A stretch of DNA of 64,000 nucleotides from JBOHRE01 sp050732635 (GTDB taxonomy: Bacteria; Gemmatimonadota; Gemmatimonadetes; Longimicrobiales; RSA9): assembly GCA_050732635.1 (NCBI GenBank), contig JBOHRE010000003.1, positions 1 to 64,000 on the forward strand. The letters are read 5' to 3'. Shown in pieces: positions 50,348-59,794 of the stretch (within the stretch, counting starts at the first letter, position 1; every line of letters starts with the position of its first letter). The position numbers and the translations under genes were made by a program. A model generated the notes under the pieces. It worked only from the letters and a program-made list of their open reading frames with translations, had not been told where the DNA came from and did not search any database.

Positions 50348-52291
50348 TCAGGCTTCGGGCGGTACCAGCCGGATCGGTACGCGTGCGCGCATCGTGATCG
50401 GCCGGCCACCCGCCCGGCCGGGCTCGAAGCGCAGCGAGGACGCGATCTGAAGCGCGGCGCGATCGAGGCCGCCGTCGCCCGATGAGCTGGCGATACTGGC
50501 CTCCGTCACGCGGCCCGTGCCGTCCACGGTCACGATCAGTGTGAGCGGGCCGGGCATGCGCCCGCGCCACTGGTAATGCGGGCGCAGCAGCTCCGCGATC
50601 TCGCCGGCGTTACGCAGCACTGGCGCTGTCACCGTCTCACTCGCCAGCACTTCCTCGCCGAGCATCCGCCGCGGCGGCTGGAGCAGCCGACTGGATACCG
50701 GTGCACTCACATCGAAGGAGTTGATCGCCGCATCGATTTCGGCGTCGGGTGCGTTCACCTCGGCCGGCGGCGGTGGCAGCCGCGCGGGCTCGCTCGCGAC
50801 CGTCGCCTGTGCCGGTGCTGTCTCCAGCGGAGCAGGCGCCTCAGAATCTGTCTCCTCCGGCGCCAGCGTCGTCGAGTCCAGTGGCGGCAGCGGCCGGGCG
50901 ATCTCCGCTTCGGGGGCAAGCGTAGGCTGCCCCGTGGCCATCCCATAGCTGGCTGCGAAGCTCTGGACCTCGTCCGGCGGTCCGTTTCCGTTCGAGGGCC
51001 CCAGCTCGATCGCCGCGAATGCGGCGCCGCCGCCGATGAGCACCGCCGCGATACTCGCGGCGAGCACGCTCGGCCGGGACCAGCGCCGCCGTCGGGGCGG
51101 CCGATAATCGAAGCGGACTTCGTCAACGACGGCCAGCACGTCGAGCGGCTCGTTGGGCTGCTCGGCAGCGCTTTCAGCGGTGACCTCTGCCTGCACCGGC
51201 GCGGCTTCCTCCTCGGCATCGAAGAAGGTCAGGCTCGGCGTTGGTAGCGGCTCACGATCGGCCAGCCGCAACGCCGGCGGCGGCGCGACCGCAGGAGCAA
51301 CGTCGGGCGCGCCGGCACGATCGGCGGCCACCGGCGGCTTCTGCAGCGGTGCACCAGGCAGACGGTATTGGACAGTGAGTGCGGCTGCGTCGTCGCTCTC
51401 GACATCATCGTGCAGCAGCTCGATGGGCGCTTCCAGTGCGGCGTCGCGCCGAGCCAGCGGGCTCAGATGCGCCAGGAATGCCGCGGCATCCGCCCAGCGA
51501 GCGCTCGGGTCCTTCGCGACCGCGCCAGCAATAGCGACCTGGAGATATACCGGCGTGTCCGGCCGCAGACTCATGAGCGACGGCAACTCCTCATTCTTCT
51601 GCTTATAGATCACACTATAGATCGTCTCACCATCCCACGGCCTCGCGCCGGTCAGCATCTCATGACCGATCAGACCGAGGCTGTACAGGTCGCTGCGACT
51701 GTCGAGCTCGCCGCCATCGATCTGCTCGGGCGACATATACGCCGGTGTCCCGATCACCACGCCCGACAGCGTGACGTTGCTCTGCGACTGCAGGCTCTTG
51801 GCGATGCCGAAGTCGGAGATCAGGGCCCGGCCGCTCGTCTCATCAATGAAGATGTTCTCCGGCTTCAGGTCCCGGTGCACGATGCCCTGGCCATGCAGGT
51901 AGTTCAGGCCCGACGCAAGATCTCGCAGGATGGATTCGACCAACACGAGCGGCAGTGCGCCGCGCTCCCGCAGCAGTTCACGCAGCGTGCGACCAGGCGT
52001 GTGTGACATGATCAGCGCCAGCCCGCCATCTGGCAGTCGCTTCGCGCTGTAGACCAGCACAATGTTGGGGTGCTGGAGCCGCGCCAGCAGCCGGGCTTCG
52101 CGCTCGAAACGCGCACGCGTGTCCTCATCGGCGCTGCTGCCGTCGCGCACTACCTTGATCGCGACCTGCCGGCCCAGCTCTCGGTCTCGTGCCAGAAAGA
52201 CCACCGATACGCCGCCGCGGCCGAGCTCCGAAAGGATCTCGTACTCGGCGCCCAGTGCCGCTACCGCCGACTCCATCGAGTACATCATCAT
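50348..52291 (-). CDS. Transmembrane Ser/Thr protein kinase with C-terminal TonB-like domain
   Basis: 647 residues from ATG 52291 (GGAGG eight bases upstream; two further ATGs follow directly). Complete Hanks-type kinase: G-R-G-G-V-S-V, Lys46 in V-A-I-K, H-R-D-L-K-P-E-N (Asp141), D-F-G (Asp160), G-T-P-A-Y-M-S-P-E-Q. A Pro/Ala/acidic linker follows, then one helix near 410-432 after an R-R-R-R-W-S-R cluster. The extracytoplasmic part ends (about 560-647) in a TonB C-terminal-type fold: V-D-G-T-G-R-V-T-E, S-S-G-D-G-G-L-D-R-A-A-L, L-R-F-E-P-G-R-A-G-G-R-P. PknB relatives usually carry PASTA domains here, so this is an uncommon fusion. Operon mates are a PP2C phosphatase and an FHA protein. Confidence 0.87.
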   Translation of the reverse strand: MMMYSMESAVAALGAEYEILSELGRGGVSVVFLARDRELGRQVAIKVVRDGSSADEDTRARFEREARLLARLQHPNIVLVYSAKRLPDGGLALIMSHTPGRTLRELLRERGALPLVLVESILRDLASGLNYLHGQGIVHRDLKPENIFIDETSGRALISDFGIAKSLQSQSNVTLSGVVIGTPAYMSPEQIDGGELDSRSDLYSLGLIGHEMLTGARPWDGETIYSVIYKQKNEELPSLMSLRPDTPVYLQVAIAGAVAKDPSARWADAAAFLAHLSPLARRDAALEAPIELLHDDVESDDAAALTVQYRLPGAPLQKPPVAADRAGAPDVAPAVAPPPALRLADREPLPTPSLTFFDAEEEAAPVQAEVTAESAAEQPNEPLDVLAVVDEVRFDYRPPRRRRWSRPSVLAASIAAVLIGGGAAFAAIELGPSNGNGPPDEVQSFAASYGMATGQPTLAPEAEIARPLPPLDSTTLAPEETDSEAPAPLETAPAQATVASEPARLPPPPAEVNAPDAEIDAAINSFDVSAPVSSRLLQPPRRMLGEEVLASETVTAPVLRNAGEIAELLRPHYQWRGRMPGPLTLIVTVDGTGRVTEASIASSSGDGGLDRAALQIASSLRFEPGRAGGRPITMRARVPIRLVPPEA

Positions 52292-52318
52292 TGTCAGACC
52301 TCCTGCTGGGCGCGCGTC

Positions 52319-53326
52319 CTAGCGGATGGCGACCAGAAGCGTGACGACCAGCCAGATCAAGAACCCCGATACCACACTCAGCCATGCGAATGCATCCAGC
52401 GACAGCCCGCGCGGCCAGCTCCGGCGCGGCCGTACCGCCTCTGACGACGCCAGGATCGGCCGCGCACGGCCTGCTCTCGATGCGGGCGGCAGCGCAGCGC
52501 TCGGCTGCGCCGCCATGTCGCGCGCGGGCGCGCTGGGCGCGCTCGCCGCCGCGACGGCATCCGGCGCAGGCCCTCGAAGCGATGCTGCAGCGGGGGCCTT
52601 TCCCTCGAACAGCAGACCGAACTCGAGGATGGCCACCGTCACATTGTCCGGAGTCCCGCGCGCCACAGCCAGCTCCGCCAGCACGCGAGCCGCCTCCAAC
52701 GGCGCCGACGTCTGCAGTGCTGCGGCACGGATCTCCTCGTCCTGCAAGGTACCGTGCAGCCCGTCGCTGCACAGGAGCACTGCGCCCGCCGCATTGACTT
52801 CGTAGGGCCCAAACAGGTCGACGTCGACCTCGAGCTTCGGCCCCACCGCCCGCAGCAGAACATGCTTGAAGGGCGAACGCTCGGCCTCCTGCGGCGATAG
52901 CGCACCATTGCGAACGGCCTCAGTCACGAACGAATGGTCGACTGTAAGCCGCGTGATGCCCGACCCGTCGAGCCAGTACGCGCGACTGTCGCCGACGTTG
53001 GCCACCTCGAAGCGGCCACCGTCGCGTAGCACGGCGACCAGCGTCGTGCCCATCCCCTCACAGCCATCGCGATCGGATTCGAAGCACACGGCTTCGTTCG
53101 CCAGCCTCACCGCGTCGCCCAGGGCCGCGCCGCACATCAGCTCACGCTCCAGCGTCGCGATCGCCGTACGACTCGCGATCTCACCGCCGCCATGGCCGCC
53201 CATGCCGTCGGCCAGACAGGCGAGCTTGCGCCGGTCGTCCAGTGCCAGGATCGCCGCCCAGTCCTCGTTCGAGCGACGTGGGCCCTGCAGGCTGAATGCG
53301 CCCGAACGATCCCCGTATACGCTCAC
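52319..53326 (-). CDS. PP2C-type protein phosphatase with C-terminal membrane anchor
   Basis: 335 residues from GTG 53326, whose GTGA overlaps the FHA gene stop. PPM-family motifs: R-R-S-N-E-D near residue 18, L-A-D-G-M-G-G-H-G-G-G (metal Asp near residue 40), G-T-T-L-V-A, N-V-G-D-S-R-A-Y, L-L-C-S-D-G-L-H and D-N-V-T-V. A Pro/Ala-rich linker and one C-terminal helix (W-L-S-V-V-S-G-F-L-I-W-L) fix it in the membrane with the catalytic part inside. Would dephosphorylate the substrates of the kinase encoded 27 bases downstream, and the kinase itself. Confidence 0.92.
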   Translation of the reverse strand: MSVYGDRSGAFSLQGPRRSNEDWAAILALDDRRKLACLADGMGGHGGGEIASRTAIATLERELMCGAALGDAVRLANEAVCFESDRDGCEGMGTTLVAVLRDGGRFEVANVGDSRAYWLDGSGITRLTVDHSFVTEAVRNGALSPQEAERSPFKHVLLRAVGPKLEVDVDLFGPYEVNAAGAVLLCSDGLHGTLQDEEIRAAALQTSAPLEAARVLAELAVARGTPDNVTVAILEFGLLFEGKAPAAASLRGPAPDAVAAASAPSAPARDMAAQPSAALPPASRAGRARPILASSEAVRPRRSWPRGLSLDAFAWLSVVSGFLIWLVVTLLVAIR

Positions 53327-53871
53327 CTGCCGCACCGGAACCGCAGCGTTACGGCACCGAGACGCATCTCCGTTCCCTCGTTCAAGATTCGCCACTCCCC
53401 GGGCACTCGCAGCTCCGTCCCATCCACGATCACCGGGTTGGTCGCCGACAGATTTTCGATCCGCCACCCCTCTTCCGTGCCGAGCAGGCGCGCATGGACC
53501 CGGCTCACCGTCGGCGACGCCAACTGGATGTGCGGCCCTCCGCCGCCCGGCGCACGACCGATCGTCACGATCGGCCGCGCCTCACCCGCTGCTCGCACCA
53601 GTCCGAATCGCGCACCGCGGCCCGGGCCCCCCACGACCTCCAGGTAGCCGGGCAGCAGCTCCATCATCTGCGCGGCCGCATCCCGCTCATCATGGTTCGA
53701 CGCCGCCGGCACGGGCGGCTCCACGCCGACCGGCCAGGGCGCTGGCTCTGCCATGCGCGAGCCGCGCTGCTCAGAACGTTGAATCGGAAACACGAGTGGG
53801 GGATCCGCCGCCGCGCTCCGTTTCGGGCGGCGTCCCCGCCTCAGCACCGAGAGGAGTCGCCGGATCAACAC
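53323..53871 (-). CDS. FHA domain protein
   Basis: About 182 residues if GTG 53871 is the start; the frame is open to 53940 and a later ATG at 53754 would also keep the whole domain, so the start is not settled. The C-terminal 110 residues are a forkhead-associated domain: I-V-T-I-G-R-A (conserved Gly-Arg), S-P-T-V-S-R-V-H-A-R-L (Ser/Arg/His for phosphothreonine), and E-N-L-S-A-T-N-P-V-I-V-D-G (Asn). The N-terminal part is basic. First gene of the operon FHA - PP2C - kinase, so it probably reads threonine phosphorylation by that kinase. Confidence 0.82.
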   Translation of the reverse strand: MLIRRLLSVLRRGRRPKRSAAADPPLVFPIQRSEQRGSRMAEPAPWPVGVEPPVPAASNHDERDAAAQMMELLPGYLEVVGGPGRGARFGLVRAAGEARPIVTIGRAPGGGGPHIQLASPTVSRVHARLLGTEEGWRIENLSATNPVIVDGTELRVPGEWRILNEGTEMRLGAVTLRFRCGR

Positions 53872-54065
53872 TGCCCCGAACCGCGTCGAATCACCCAGCA
53901 CGCGGCAGAATGCCGCGCTCCACCCGCACCACCGGCGCAATCCGCATACCCCGGATCGTGCGCCGATGCATCATCTCTAAATCGTTGTGTCACCGGTAGT
54001 TACAATCTCGAGCGGCCAGCCGGCGGCGCCGCCTTTGGCGCCGTATGTTGCGCGCGCGCCACAGG

Positions 54066-54240
54066 GCCCCGCCCCCGCGCCCGACCCTCCCCGCCCCCGC
54101 CCCCGCCCCCGTCGATGGTTCATGGTTGGTGGTTGGTCGTGCCCGCCGGACGCCAAAGGTGACCGGGATGCCCCACGTGCCGCGAACGCCCATCAACCAT
54201 CAACCATCAACGATCAACCACCAACCACCAACCCCCAACG
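54066..54240. repeat. C-rich tract and heptamer repeats in the FHA-truA gap
   Basis: The 441-bp gap between the FHA and truA genes holds three features. A C-rich low-complexity stretch (54066-54111) has several runs of four to five C. A GGTTGGTGGTTGG block lies at about 54126-54138. Seven tandem heptamers of the type ATCAACC/ACCAACC occupy 54192-54240 and can pair with the GGTTGG block. No gene is visible. The promoters of truA and of the FHA operon should be here. Confidence 0.75.
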
Positions 54241-54312
54241 CCACCCAGCGCCTAGACGCGCACTCCACAGCACTGCTGTGGCGCGCTTGACACCCTCGCC
54301 CCCCAACCTACC

Positions 54313-55152
54313 TTGCCGGCCGTGGAGCCCCCTCTCGAGCGGCGGGTCAGATTCACGTTACAATACGACGGCTCCGTGTTCCAGGGCTGGCAGACGCAGC
54401 CGGGCGCGCGGACGGTGCAGAGCGAGGTGGAAGGCGCGCTGTCGCGGTTGGTCGACCGGCCGGTGCGCGTGGTGGCGGCGGGGCGCACAGACCGCGGCGT
54501 GCACGCCACCGGCCAGGTGGTTTCAGTGGTGGTGCCGCCGAAATGGTCACCGGAGGCGCTGCGTCGCGCGCTGAACGCACTGCTGCCAGCCGAGGTGCGC
54601 GTGACCGCTGCGAGCGAGGCGGCGCCGCCCTTTCACGCACGTTACAGCGCGGTGGCGCGGGGCTACGTCTACCGTCTGGGCACTCACCCACTGGCCCATT
54701 CGCCCTTCAGGCGACGCTGGTGTTGGCCGCTGGCCGAAGCGCTGGAGCAGGATGCGCGGCGTGGCCTCGCCTTCGACGTCGCCTGGCTGCGTCAGGCCGC
54801 TGCTGCGCTGGCCGGCCGGCGCGCGTTCCGCGCCTTCGCCAAGGCGGGTCAGGAAGAGCGCGGCGACGTCTGCACCGTGCACCGCGCGGCCTGGCAGGAG
54901 TGGGCGTCGGGGTTGCAGCTCGTGATCGTCGCGGATCGCTTTCTCCATCACATGGTACGATACCTCGTGGGCACGATGGTCGACATCGCGCGGGGCCGGC
55001 GGCCCGGCGAGGACTGGGTCCGGCTGCTCGACGGTGATGCGGACGTGACGACATCGCCCCCGGCGCCGCCGGAGGGACTTTTTCTGGTGCGGGTGTACTA
55101 CGACACCACGGAGCTCGAAGCGGAGGAGTCATTCGATGAAGATCTTCCTTGA
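54313..55152 (+). CDS. truA: tRNA pseudouridine synthase A
   Basis: 279 residues from TTG 54313 (GTG 54322 is an alternative). Makes pseudouridine 38-40 in the anticodon arm. [15 protein letters not shown] near residue 16 and [10 protein letters not shown] with catalytic Asp60 are the family signature; [11 protein letters not shown] lies near residue 214. It has an acidic tail after the last strand. First gene of a housekeeping run; its end overlaps the next gene by 17 bases. Confidence 0.95.
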   Translation: MPAVEPPLERRVRFTLQYDGSVFQGWQTQPGARTVQSEVEGALSRLVDRPVRVVAAGRTDRGVHATGQVVSVVVPPKWSPEALRRALNALLPAEVRVTAASEAAPPFHARYSAVARGYVYRLGTHPLAHSPFRRRWCWPLAEALEQDARRGLAFDVAWLRQAAAALAGRRAFRAFAKAGQEERGDVCTVHRAAWQEWASGLQLVIVADRFLHHMVRYLVGTMVDIARGRRPGEDWVRLLDGDADVTTSPPAPPEGLFLVRVYYDTTELEAEESFDEDLP

Positions 55153-55834
55153 CAGCGCGGACCTGAGCGAGATCCGGCGTGGCGTCGAGGCCGGGCTGAT
55201 CGACGGCATCACGACGAATCCGTCGCTGCTGTCGAAGGCGGCGGGCGGCGAGCATGAGCCGCGTGAGATCCTCGAAGAGATCTGTCGGACCGTACCAGGT
55301 CCGATCAGCGCCGAGGTCGTGGCCACGGACACGGAGACAATGCTGAGCGAGGGCCGCATGCTCGCGCGCATTGCCGACAACATCGTGGTCAAGGTGCCGC
55401 TGATCGAGGAGGGGCTGCGCGCCTGTCGCGCGTTCCGCGCCGAAGGCATCGCCGTCAACGTCACCCTGTGCTTCTCGCCGACGCAGGCGCTGCTGGCCGC
55501 GAAGGCGGGCGCCAGCTACATCTCGCCGTTCGTCGGCCGCATCGACGACGTCAGCGGCAACGGCATGGAGCTGATCCAGCAGATCGTGCAGATCTACCGC
55601 AACTACGATTTCGAGACCGAGGTGTTGGTCGCATCCGTGCGGCACCCGGGGCACATGGTCGAGGCCGCGCTGCTCGGCGCGGACGTCGCCACCGTGCCCT
55701 TCAAGGTGCTCATGCAGCTGCTCACGCATCCGCTGACGGACAAGGGGCTCGACGCCTTCCTCGCGGACTGGGCGAAGCTGCCTAAGGAGCGGCGCACGAT
55801 CGCCGCGCCCGAAGAGCTGGTCGGCGCCCGCTGA
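55136..55834 (+). CDS. Transaldolase-like / fructose-6-phosphate aldolase-type protein
   Basis: 232 residues, the short (TalC/MipB/FSA) subfamily. M-K-I-F-L-D-S-A-D at the N-terminus, G-I-T-T-N-P-S-L-L, Schiff-base Lys86 in [15 protein letters not shown], and Y-I-S-P-F-V-G-R. Whether it is a transaldolase of the pentose phosphate pathway or an FSA aldolase cannot be decided without alignment of the residues around the active site (an F-x-x-Q/Y distinction). Overlaps truA and precedes the HtrA gene by 14 bases. Confidence 0.92.
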   Translation: MKIFLDSADLSEIRRGVEAGLIDGITTNPSLLSKAAGGEHEPREILEEICRTVPGPISAEVVATDTETMLSEGRMLARIADNIVVKVPLIEEGLRACRAFRAEGIAVNVTLCFSPTQALLAAKAGASYISPFVGRIDDVSGNGMELIQQIVQIYRNYDFETEVLVASVRHPGHMVEAALLGADVATVPFKVLMQLLTHPLTDKGLDAFLADWAKLPKERRTIAAPEELVGAR

Positions 55835-55848
55835 CCGAATCGTAGAGC

Positions 55849-57354
55849 ATGGAACGTCGCAGGCTGCGGTTCTGGCTGGTGGTTCTCGCGGCGCTGCTGC
55901 CGCTGGCGGCCTTTGCAGCGCGCGGCGAGGAGGTGCTGCGTCGCGCGTTCGCCGACTCGCCTGCGGAGCGGACCGATGGCCCGCCACTCGCAGCGGCAGC
56001 CAACGCGCTGTCCACGCCGCTGAGCCAGCAGGTGGCGACGTCGCCCGACTCGCTCGACGCGTCGCGGCGCACCGCCATCGTCGCCGCCGCCGAGCGCGTG
56101 GCACCGGCCGTGGTCAGTGTCAACGTGATCCGCCGCACGACCGTGCAGCCGCGCAGCATCTGGGAGAGCTTCTTCATTCCGCCCGGCTATGAGCGCGAGG
56201 TGGCGGGCCTCGGCTCCGGCTTCATCGTCTCGGCCGATGGTCTCGTGGTCACGAACGAGCACGTGGTGCGTGGCGCGACGCAGCTCGTGGTCACGTTGCC
56301 GGACGGTCGCGACCTGGAGGCCGAGCTGGTCGGCACCGACGAGCTGAACGACCTGGCGCTGCTGCGCATGGTCGTGCCACGCGGCGGCCCGCCCCTGTCG
56401 GTCGCGCCGCTCGGCGACTCCCGGGCGCTGCTCATTGGCGAGTGGGCGATTGCCATCGGCAACCCGCTCGGTTACCTGATGTCGAACACCGAGCCGACGG
56501 TCACGGCGGGCGTGATCAGCGGCATCGGCCGCAACATCGTGTCCGGCGGACAGGCCGGTGAAGGCGGCCTGTATGTCGACATGATCCAGACCGACGCCTC
56601 GATCAACCCCGGCAACTCCGGTGGCCCGCTGGTCAATGCGCGGGGCGAAGTCATCGGCGTGAACTCGTCGATCTTCTCGCGCAGTGGCGGCAGTGAAGGG
56701 CTCGGCTTCGCGATCCCGATCAACCGCACGCGCCGGATCGTGGCCGACCTTCTCGAGGATGGCGCCGTGCGCCGCGCGTGGATCGGTGTCGAGGTCGAGC
56801 CGTCGAACCCGAACGCGTTCGGCCGCAGCGGTGAGATCGTGGTCGGCAGCGTGGCGCCTGGCTCGCCGGCAGAGCGAGCGCGGCTGCGCGTCGGCACGAC
56901 GATCGTGCGCGCCGGCGAACGACGGATCCGCACGCCGCTAGACTGGGACGCCGCGCTTCTGGACGCGTCAGTCGGCGAGCCGCTCGAGGTCACGCTGCGC
57001 GAGGGCGACCGCGAGCGCGTGGTGCAGCTCGTACCGGCCGACCTGCCCTCGCTCAGTGCCGAGCGGATCCGCGCGTTCTCGGATTTCGAGCTGATCACGC
57101 TGACGCCAGCGGTCCGCGCCGAGCGGCAGCTGGCCAGTGAGCGAGGCGCGCTGATCGTGGGTCTCTCGGATCAGGCGAGGCGCTCGCTCGGCCTGCAGGA
57201 CGGTGATCTCATCGTGCAGATCAACCGCACGCGCATCACCAGCGCCGAGCAGGCGGCCACGCTGCTGCGCCGTCTGGCCGGCGGTGGCGCCGTGCGCCTC
57301 ATGTTCGAGCGGCGCGGCCAGCTCATCTCGACCTGGTTCTCGATCGCGGCGTGA
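55849..57354 (+). CDS. HtrA/DegP-type periplasmic serine protease, two PDZ domains
   Basis: 501 residues. An uncleaved anchor or signal peptide occupies residues 5-24. The trypsin-like domain has His138 (T-N-E-H-V-V), Asp168 (L-N-D-L-A-L-L) and Ser257 (P-G-N-S-G-G-P). Two PDZ domains follow at about 300-385 and 415-500 (A-W-I-G-V-E-V-E; G-A-L-I-V-G-L; L-Q-D-G-D-L-I-V-Q-I-N). Degrades or refolds misfolded envelope proteins. Its TGA overlaps the purB GTG (GTGA), an odd coupling of envelope quality control with purine synthesis, probably simply genome compaction. Confidence 0.94.
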   Translation: MERRRLRFWLVVLAALLPLAAFAARGEEVLRRAFADSPAERTDGPPLAAAANALSTPLSQQVATSPDSLDASRRTAIVAAAERVAPAVVSVNVIRRTTVQPRSIWESFFIPPGYEREVAGLGSGFIVSADGLVVTNEHVVRGATQLVVTLPDGRDLEAELVGTDELNDLALLRMVVPRGGPPLSVAPLGDSRALLIGEWAIAIGNPLGYLMSNTEPTVTAGVISGIGRNIVSGGQAGEGGLYVDMIQTDASINPGNSGGPLVNARGEVIGVNSSIFSRSGGSEGLGFAIPINRTRRIVADLLEDGAVRRAWIGVEVEPSNPNAFGRSGEIVVGSVAPGSPAERARLRVGTTIVRAGERRIRTPLDWDAALLDASVGEPLEVTLREGDRERVVQLVPADLPSLSAERIRAFSDFELITLTPAVRAERQLASERGALIVGLSDQARRSLGLQDGDLIVQINRTRITSAEQAATLLRRLAGGGAVRLMFERRGQLISTWFSIAA

Positions 57355-58820
57355 GCGACGCGGCGCAGGGTATCGGGGCCGCCGCGGGCGCACCCACCCG
57401 CTACCAGAATCCGCTCGTCGAACGCTACGCCTCGGCCGAGATGAGCCGCATCTTCTCGCCGGCCTTCCGCTTTGGCACCTGGCGCCGACTCTGGCTGGCG
57501 CTCGCCGAGGCGCAGCACGAGCTGGGGCTCCCCATCAGCGACGCGGCGCTGCGCGCCCTGGCCGCCCACCTCGATGACATCGACCTGGACCGCGCCGCGC
57601 AGCTCGAGCGGCGCTTCCGCCACGACGTCATGGCGCACGTGCACCTCTACGGCGACGTCGCTCCCGAGGCACGCGGCGTGATCCACCTCGGCGCGACCAG
57701 CACGTACGTCACCGACAACAGCGAGCTGATCCAGCAGCGCGAGGCATTGCGGCTGGTGCGGCGCCGACTGCTCGCCTGCATCGCGAAGCTTGCGACCTTC
57801 GCCCGTCGCTGGCGCGACCTGCCCACCCTCGGCTTCACGCACTTCCAGCCCGCGCAGCCGACCACCGTCGGCAAGCGGGCCACGCTCTGGCTGCAGGACC
57901 TGCTGCTCGATGTCGAGGAGATCGACCACCGTCTCGCGACGTTCCGCTTCCGCGGCGTGCGCGGCACGACTGGAACCGAGGCCTCGTTCCTCGAGCTGTT
58001 CGACGGCGATCACGCGCGGGTCGAGCAGCTCGGCGCGCTGGTGGCCGAGAAGATGGGATTCGAGCGCCTGTTCGGTGTCACTGGCCAGACCTACCCGCGC
58101 AAGGCGGACTACGCGCTGGTCGCGGCGTTGGGCGGCGTCGCCGCGTCGGCATCCAAGTTCGCCAATGACATCCGCCTGCTCGCGCACCTGCGCGAGGTCG
58201 AGGAGCCGCTCGAGGCCGAGCAGATCGGCTCATCGGCCATGGCCTACAAGCGCAACCCCATGCGTTCGGAGCGCATCAACGCGCTCGCGCGCCACGTCCT
58301 CGTGCTCACCATGGACCCGGCGATGACCGCGGCCGCGCAATGGCTCGAACGCACGCTCGACGACTCGGCCAACCGCCGCATCGCCATTCCCGAAGCCTTC
58401 CTCGCCACCGATGCCGTGCTGGTGCTGCTGCAGAACGTCGCCGCCGGTCTGGTCGTGCGGCCCGGTATCATCCGCCGTCGCCTGGACGACGAGCTGCCTT
58501 TCCTGGCGACGGAGGCGATCCTGATGCGCGCCGTGCGCGCGGGTGGCGACCGCCAGGCGCTGCACGAGCGGATCCGCCGCCACGCGTTGGCCGCCGCCGA
58601 GCAGCAGAAGGAGCACGGTGCGGCGAACGACCTGATCGACCGGATCGCGCGCGACGCCGAGATTGCGCTGTCACGCGACGAGATCGAGGCGGCGCTCGAC
58701 CCGGCACGCCACACGGGCCGCGCCGCCGCACAGGTCGACGCGTACCTGGCGCGTTACGTGGACCCGCTGCTGGAGCGAGCCGCAGCCGGCTCGCAGGCGG
58801 GAGCTGAAGTACGGGTGTGA
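57351..58820 (+). CDS. purB: Adenylosuccinate lyase
   Basis: 489 residues from GTG 57351. Splits SAICAR and adenylosuccinate in purine synthesis. Family landmarks: H-D-V-M-A-H near residue 91, H-L-G-A-T-S-T-Y-V-T-D-N-S near residue 112, T-H-F-Q-P-A-Q-P-T-T-V-G-K-R near residue 164, and the fumarase/aspartase signature G-S-S-A-M-A-Y-K-R-N-P near residue 293. The last two Ser/His-containing loops form the composite active site of a tetramer. Followed by purC with a GTGA overlap. Confidence 0.95.
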   Translation: MSDAAQGIGAAAGAPTRYQNPLVERYASAEMSRIFSPAFRFGTWRRLWLALAEAQHELGLPISDAALRALAAHLDDIDLDRAAQLERRFRHDVMAHVHLYGDVAPEARGVIHLGATSTYVTDNSELIQQREALRLVRRRLLACIAKLATFARRWRDLPTLGFTHFQPAQPTTVGKRATLWLQDLLLDVEEIDHRLATFRFRGVRGTTGTEASFLELFDGDHARVEQLGALVAEKMGFERLFGVTGQTYPRKADYALVAALGGVAASASKFANDIRLLAHLREVEEPLEAEQIGSSAMAYKRNPMRSERINALARHVLVLTMDPAMTAAAQWLERTLDDSANRRIAIPEAFLATDAVLVLLQNVAAGLVVRPGIIRRRLDDELPFLATEAILMRAVRAGGDRQALHERIRRHALAAAEQQKEHGAANDLIDRIARDAEIALSRDEIEAALDPARHTGRAAAQVDAYLARYVDPLLERAAAGSQAGAEVRV

Positions 58821-59794
58821 GGGGCGGGAGCAGGCGCGGGGGCGGGGGCGGGGCCGGGCCGGGCCAAACCGTCTCGCAGAGTGAGCTGCCGCTGACGCTG
58901 ATCGCGCGCGGCAAGGTGCGCGACATCTACGATGCCGGCGTCGGCGCGGGCGGCGAACCCCGGCTGCTGATCGTCGCCTCCGACCGGATCAGCGCGTTCG
59001 ATGTGGTGCTGCCACAGCCGATCCCCTGGAAGGGCGCAGTCCTGACTCAGATCACGGCGTGGTGGCTCGAGCGGCTGCCCGGCGCGGCGCCGCACCACCT
59101 GCTCAGCGTCGACACGGACGAGATCGCCGACATGCTGCCGGAGCTTCGCGGCCGCGAGGCAGAGTGGGCCGGGCGCGCCATGCTCGTGCGTCGCGCCCGC
59201 ACGATCCCGGTCGAGTGCGTGGTGCGCGGTTACCTGTCGGGGTCGGCCTGGAAGGAGTACCGCGAGCGTGGCACGCTCGCGCACGAGCCGCTGCCGGCAG
59301 GCCTGATCGAGGCGCAGCGGCTCGATCCGCCGATCTACTCCCCGGCGACCAAGGCCGAGCACGGCCACGACCAGAACATCACCTTCGCGGCTGTCCGCGA
59401 CCGGCTCGGCGCCGCGCTCGCTGATCTCCTGCGCAGCCGTTCACTCGCCATCTACGACGCCGGCCGCGAGATCGCCGCGCACGCCGGCATCATCATCGCC
59501 GACACCAAGTTCGAGTTCGGCGTGCTGCCGAATGGCGAAGTGCTGTTGATCGATGAGGTGCTGACGCCCGATTCCTCGCGGTTCTGGCCCGAGGCCGACT
59601 ACACGCCCGGGCGCGCGCAGCCGTCGCTCGACAAGCAGCCGGTGCGCGACTACCTGGACGCGCTGGCCGCACGAGGCGAGTGGGACGGCCAGCCTCCCGG
59701 ACCGGAGCTGCCGCAGGACGTCATCGAGGCGACGTCGCAACGCTACCTCGAGCTGTTCCGCCGGCTCACCGGCCGCGCTCCCGTCGGCGGCTGA
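58817..59794 (+). CDS. purC: SAICAR synthetase
   Basis: 325 residues from GTG 58817. Joins CAIR and aspartate with ATP. G-K-V-R-D-I-Y-D near residue 33, V-A-S-D-R-I-S-A-F-D-V-V, V-E-C-V-V-R-G-Y-L-S-G-S and L-I-D-E-V-L-T-P-D-S-S-R-F-W are the family signatures. The first 20 codons are a G-rich repeat coding for Gly/Arg/Ala (58817-58865) that precedes the normal N-terminus. No alternative start codon lies after it, so the tail is probably translated. The protein is of the longer, yeast-like form. Confidence 0.94.
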   Translation: MRGGSRRGGGGGAGPGQTVSQSELPLTLIARGKVRDIYDAGVGAGGEPRLLIVASDRISAFDVVLPQPIPWKGAVLTQITAWWLERLPGAAPHHLLSVDTDEIADMLPELRGREAEWAGRAMLVRRARTIPVECVVRGYLSGSAWKEYRERGTLAHEPLPAGLIEAQRLDPPIYSPATKAEHGHDQNITFAAVRDRLGAALADLLRSRSLAIYDAGREIAAHAGIIIADTKFEFGVLPNGEVLLIDEVLTPDSSRFWPEADYTPGRAQPSLDKQPVRDYLDALAARGEWDGQPPGPELPQDVIEATSQRYLELFRRLTGRAPVGG

